DNA from: Smithellaceae bacterium
Lineage (GTDB): Bacteria > Desulfobacterota > Syntrophia > Syntrophales > Smithellaceae
Direction: 5' to 3'
DNA length: 15,661 bases
Assembly: GCA_028704195.1 (NCBI GenBank)
Contig: JAQVLL010000009.1
Coordinates: forward strand, 1 to 15,661
The notes under the pieces are model-generated. The model saw only the letters and a list, made by a program, of their open reading frames with translations. It searched no databases and was not told the origin of the DNA. Numbering within the stretch: position 1 is the stretch's first letter; every line of letters starts with the position of its first letter. This document shows positions 13,486 to 15,661 of this stretch, in pieces. The position numbers were made by a program, and so were the translations under genes.

Positions 13486-14628
13486 ATGGATTTTGAACTT
13501 ACCCAAGAGATGAAGATGTTGAAGGAAATGGCGTATAAATTCGCCGTGGCGGAAGTCGGTCCGGTTTCGCAGGAGTGCGACGAGCATGAAAAATATACAC
13601 CGGAAATCCGGAAAAAAGCCGCCGCTAACGGACTGGTCGGAGCATGGATCCCTGAAGCATACGGTGGTTCAGGCGCGGGCATTTTGGGCAATACCATCAT
13701 CACGGAAGAAATATCCAAGGTGGATATGGGAATCGGCTTGAACATTGTTGCATCAGGTTTCGGCTGTGAATCCATTCTCAATTACGGCACGGAGGAACAG
13801 AAAAAGATGTATCTGCCACCGATATGCAGCGGTGAAAAAGTCTGTGCCGGCGCTTATACGGAACCGAACGCCGGAACGGATGTTTCCGGATATAAAACAA
13901 GAGCGGTAAAAGACGGCAGCGACTACGTGATCAACGGCAACAAAATGTTTATTACTAACGGGACCATATGCGATTTTATGGTGGCCCAGTGTATTACCAA
14001 CCCGGAAGAAAAAAAGCACAACAGCTTCAGCCTGATCATCATCCCGGCGGACGCGCCGGGGGTGACGCGCAATAAAATCCACGGGAAAATGGGCATTCGT
14101 GCCAGTGATACTTCTGAAATAGCGCTGGAAGATGTACGGGTCCCCCAATCCAATCTGGTGGGAAAAGAAGGTCAGGGTTTCCGCCAGCTTATGCATTTTT
14201 TTGATATCACCCGCATCATGGTCTCCGGTCAGGCACTGGGGATTTCGGAAGCCTGTCTGGAAACCAGCATCAAATATGTCAAGGAAAGGACGGCTTTCGG
14301 TGCGCCGCTGGGTTCCTTCCAGATCACGCAGATGAAACTTACCGAAATGGCGATCCGTATCGAAGCCCTGCGCGGGCTGGTTTACAAGGCGGCCTGGCTG
14401 ATCGACCAGGGGAAGCCGGATTATACCCTCGCTGCCATGGCCAAGTTCTACGGAGGGCAGACGGCGGTCTTTTGCGCGAATTACGCGGTGGAACTGCATG
14501 GTGGCTATGGCTATATTGAGGAGTATCCCGTGCAGAAATGGTATCGGGACGCGAAAATTCTGGAACTTTACGAAGGAACCAAGGAAGCCGAAATCATGAC
14601 CATCGGGCGGGCGCTGCAGGCAAGGTAG
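13486..14628 (+). CDS. Acyl-CoA dehydrogenase, short-chain (butyryl-CoA dehydrogenase-like)
   Basis: An FAD flavoprotein of 380 residues that interconverts a saturated acyl-CoA and its 2-enoyl-CoA, exchanging electrons with ETF. Domain order is normal: an N-terminal helical domain, a beta domain with AYTEPNAGTD and FITNG, then the C-terminal helical domain with RTAFGAPLGSFQ and ELHGGYGY. The catalytic base is visible as Glu363 in LELYEGTKEAE, the position used by short- and medium-chain enzymes and not that of long-chain or isovaleryl enzymes. GGGAG lies 8 bases before the ATG. Butyryl-/crotonyl-CoA is the likely substrate because of the neighbouring hbd and abfD, but glutaryl-CoA or branched short acyl-CoAs cannot be excluded. 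No etfAB lies beside it in the window. A strong terminator follows its stop codon. Confidence 0.95.
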   Translation: MDFELTQEMKMLKEMAYKFAVAEVGPVSQECDEHEKYTPEIRKKAAANGLVGAWIPEAYGGSGAGILGNTIITEEISKVDMGIGLNIVASGFGCESILNYGTEEQKKMYLPPICSGEKVCAGAYTEPNAGTDVSGYKTRAVKDGSDYVINGNKMFITNGTICDFMVAQCITNPEEKKHNSFSLIIIPADAPGVTRNKIHGKMGIRASDTSEIALEDVRVPQSNLVGKEGQGFRQLMHFFDITRIMVSGQALGISEACLETSIKYVKERTAFGAPLGSFQITQMKLTEMAIRIEALRGLVYKAAWLIDQGKPDYTLAAMAKFYGGQTAVFCANYAVELHGGYGYIEEYPVQKWYRDAKILELYEGTKEAEIMTIGRALQAR

Positions 14629-14636
14629 AAATCATG

Positions 14637-14696
14637 CAGGGAACGGTTCCAGAATCCGGCAAGCACCGGATAAAAACCGTTCCCTGTCTTATTTTA
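14637..14696 (+). terminator. Rho-independent terminator of the acyl-CoA dehydrogenase gene
   Basis: CAGGGAACGGTT (14637-14648) pairs perfectly over 12 bp with 14675-14686. Its loop holds a second hairpin (ATCCGG 14654-14659 with CCGGAT 14666-14671). T-rich TCTTATTTTA follows. It starts 8 bases after the stop codon and should end the hbd-acyl-CoA dehydrogenase transcript. Confidence 0.88.
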
Positions 14697-14805
14697 TGCA
14701 GGTTCAATGAAGTTTGATCTAACCTGAACGGCGCTTGATTTTACGAACGTTCACTCAACTTTTTCCGCGGCAAATGAATTTCATCCCCGGCATCGGTTAA
14801 CGGCT

Positions 14806-15501
14806 TTATTGCGATGGTTTAGGCCTGCTGCTTTCAGCACGCTCCAGAAGTTCAATCATTTTTTTATCCTTTTTGAGAAGACCTTTCACGTAGGACTTGG
14901 CGGTTTTCTTTTTCTTATCAAGTAAATGGATATCCGCCCCTCTTTCGAGTAAAATTTCCACTTTAGGAATGGAATTGCTTTTCACGGCAAGCATAAGAGG
15001 AGTTGTTCCCTTCTTATCAACGGCATTTACGTCGGCACCTTTATCGATCAACACTTTCACAACATCGGGGGTTCCTGAAAGGCATGCATAATGTAAGCTT
15101 GTATAACCGTCCTTTTCACTCTTATGATGTACATCCGCTCCTTTTTGAATAAGGTCCTCGATGAGCGCAGGTTCTGCATTCTTGCAGGCAGATGCCATTT
15201 GTAACGCAGAATAGCCGTAGGAATCTTTTGCAGTTGCCTTGGCTCCCTTTGCCAATAAAATTTTCGCTGTCTCAAATTTACACTCATACAACGACCAGAA
15301 TAATGGCGTTGCGCTCCAGACTCCTTCATTGGGCTCGTCAACTTTAGCCCCCTCATTGAGATGCTTGTACGTCATGGCGACATCACCATACCTGGCCGAT
15401 GCAATCAATGACGTTTTTGTACAACCGGTAAGTTGCAGTATGAATAACGAAAGCGCTATGAAACCAAACGACTTGATCAGTTTAGACTTAAACATCATCA
15501 T
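14806..15501 (-). CDS. Ankyrin-repeat lipoprotein
   Basis: A 231-residue predicted lipoprotein. A basic N terminus and hydrophobic stretch end in the lipobox LTGC (Cys27); the residue after Cys is Thr, not Asp, so outer-membrane anchoring is likely by the E. coli rule. The rest is about five ankyrin repeats (about residues 30-60, 61-94, 95-128, 132-163 and 164-196), with typical TPL, LHYAC, VVKVLIDKGADVNA and VEILLERGAD motifs, then a lysine-rich tail. Ankyrin repeats bind other proteins; the partner is unknown. Three ATG codons in a row open the frame. A G6 tract 4 bases before the first and 10 before the third suggests the second or third may be used. The gene is isolated and convergent with the acyl-CoA dehydrogenase gene, so it is probably unrelated to the metabolic genes. 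Confidence 0.88.
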   Translation of the reverse strand: MMMFKSKLIKSFGFIALSLFILQLTGCTKTSLIASARYGDVAMTYKHLNEGAKVDEPNEGVWSATPLFWSLYECKFETAKILLAKGAKATAKDSYGYSALQMASACKNAEPALIEDLIQKGADVHHKSEKDGYTSLHYACLSGTPDVVKVLIDKGADVNAVDKKGTTPLMLAVKSNSIPKVEILLERGADIHLLDKKKKTAKSYVKGLLKKDKKMIELLERAESSRPKPSQ

Positions 15502-15569
15502 TTTTCCCCCCTGGCGAAATTTGATTATTATAAGGATAAGTTTTCTTTTGCTTATAAATCTTTTTAACG

Positions 15570-15597
15570 ATTCTCCCTATTTTTATTTACCTGTCAA
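15570..15597 (-). promoter_or_regulatory. Weak candidate promoter for the ankyrin lipoprotein gene
   Basis: A perfect -35 TTGACA (15592-15597, - strand) is followed after 16 bases by GAGAAT (15570-15575), 4 of 6 to the -10 consensus. A second perfect TATAAT (15527-15532) lies nearer the gene but lacks a -35. The region is AT-rich. Confidence 0.28.
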
Positions 15598-15603
15598 TAT
15601 AAA

Positions 15604-15660
15604 TCATTTTTCATCCCGCGTCACATCAGGATATTTTTGGATAAAGCTGTCATACTCTGA
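15604..15660 (-). CDS. C-terminal tail of an unidentified protein (gene cut by window end)
   Basis: Reading leftward from the right edge, an open frame gives SEYDSFIQKYPDVTRDEK and then TGA. Only 18 residues are visible. The pattern of Tyr, Phe-Ile and Tyr-Pro-Asp resembles the helix ends of tetratricopeptide repeats, but that is a guess from a very short segment. It would lie about 100 bases upstream of the ankyrin lipoprotein gene on the same strand. Confidence 0.4.
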   Translation of the reverse strand, partial: SEYDSFIQKYPDVTRDEK

Positions 15661-15661
15661 T

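Noticed and set aside
13753..14499. Long - strand open frame (248 codons) opposite the acyl-CoA dehydrogenase
   Set aside because: It is fully antisense to a conserved gene with every catalytic motif present; no independent evidence of coding.
14698..14729. Sequence sharing GCAGGTTCAAT with the hairpin at 5077-5119
   Set aside because: Only 11 bases match, and here the inverted arm is reduced to a 5-bp GTTCA/TGAAC pair; probably coincidence, not a fourth repeat family.
1..15661. Search for CRISPR arrays, tRNA/rRNA genes, transposases, phage or defence genes
   Set aside because: No regularly spaced direct repeats, cloverleaf genes, or recognisable mobile or defence proteins were seen on either strand.

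Overview
The window looks like a chromosomal segment of an anaerobic bacterium. The gene set (AbfD-type 4-hydroxybutyryl-CoA dehydratase, short-chain acyl-CoA genes, a LivJ-type binding protein, type III glutamine synthetase, bacteriohaemerythrin) fits a syntrophic or sulfate-reducing Desulfobacterota, perhaps Syntrophales. That placement is inference from gene content, not from a marker gene. There are no rRNA or tRNA genes, no CRISPR array, no insertion sequence and no phage gene. All main ORFs are intact; the genes at the two edges are cut by the window.

Left part (1-5050): the glutaminase subunit of PLP synthase (pdxT, missing only its first residues), a GNAT-type acetyltransferase and a bacteriohaemerythrin lie in a row on the + strand. 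A DUF4126 membrane protein faces them on the - strand. A 723-residue type III glutamine synthetase (glnN) follows on the + strand, with no nitrogen-regulation gene beside it.

Centre (5127-11859, all on the - strand; transcription runs right to left): a LivJ-type periplasmic binding protein with its own terminator, a thiolase, a 4-hydroxybutyryl-CoA dehydratase/vinylacetyl-CoA isomerase, a class I aminotransferase, and a crotonase-family protein with the acidic triad of dienoyl-CoA isomerases. Gaps of about 100-385 bp, hairpins and several candidate promoters suggest separately controlled transcripts, not one tight operon.

Right part: across a 631-bp divergent intergenic region, 3-hydroxybutyryl-CoA dehydrogenase and a butyryl-CoA-dehydrogenase-like acyl-CoA dehydrogenase run on the + strand and end at a strong terminator. 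An ankyrin-repeat lipoprotein and the tail of another gene (both - strand) close the window. Together the acyl-CoA genes can connect 4-hydroxybutyryl-CoA to crotonyl-CoA, then either to butyryl-CoA or, via 3-hydroxybutyryl-CoA and acetoacetyl-CoA, to two acetyl-CoA. CoA activation, 4-hydroxybutyrate dehydrogenase, electron-transfer flavoprotein and an obvious crotonyl-CoA hydratase are not in the window.

The most notable non-coding observation is a 48-49-bp repeat present three times in intergenic gaps (2701, 7381 and, inverted, 13417). There are also several precise inverted repeats at likely control points.
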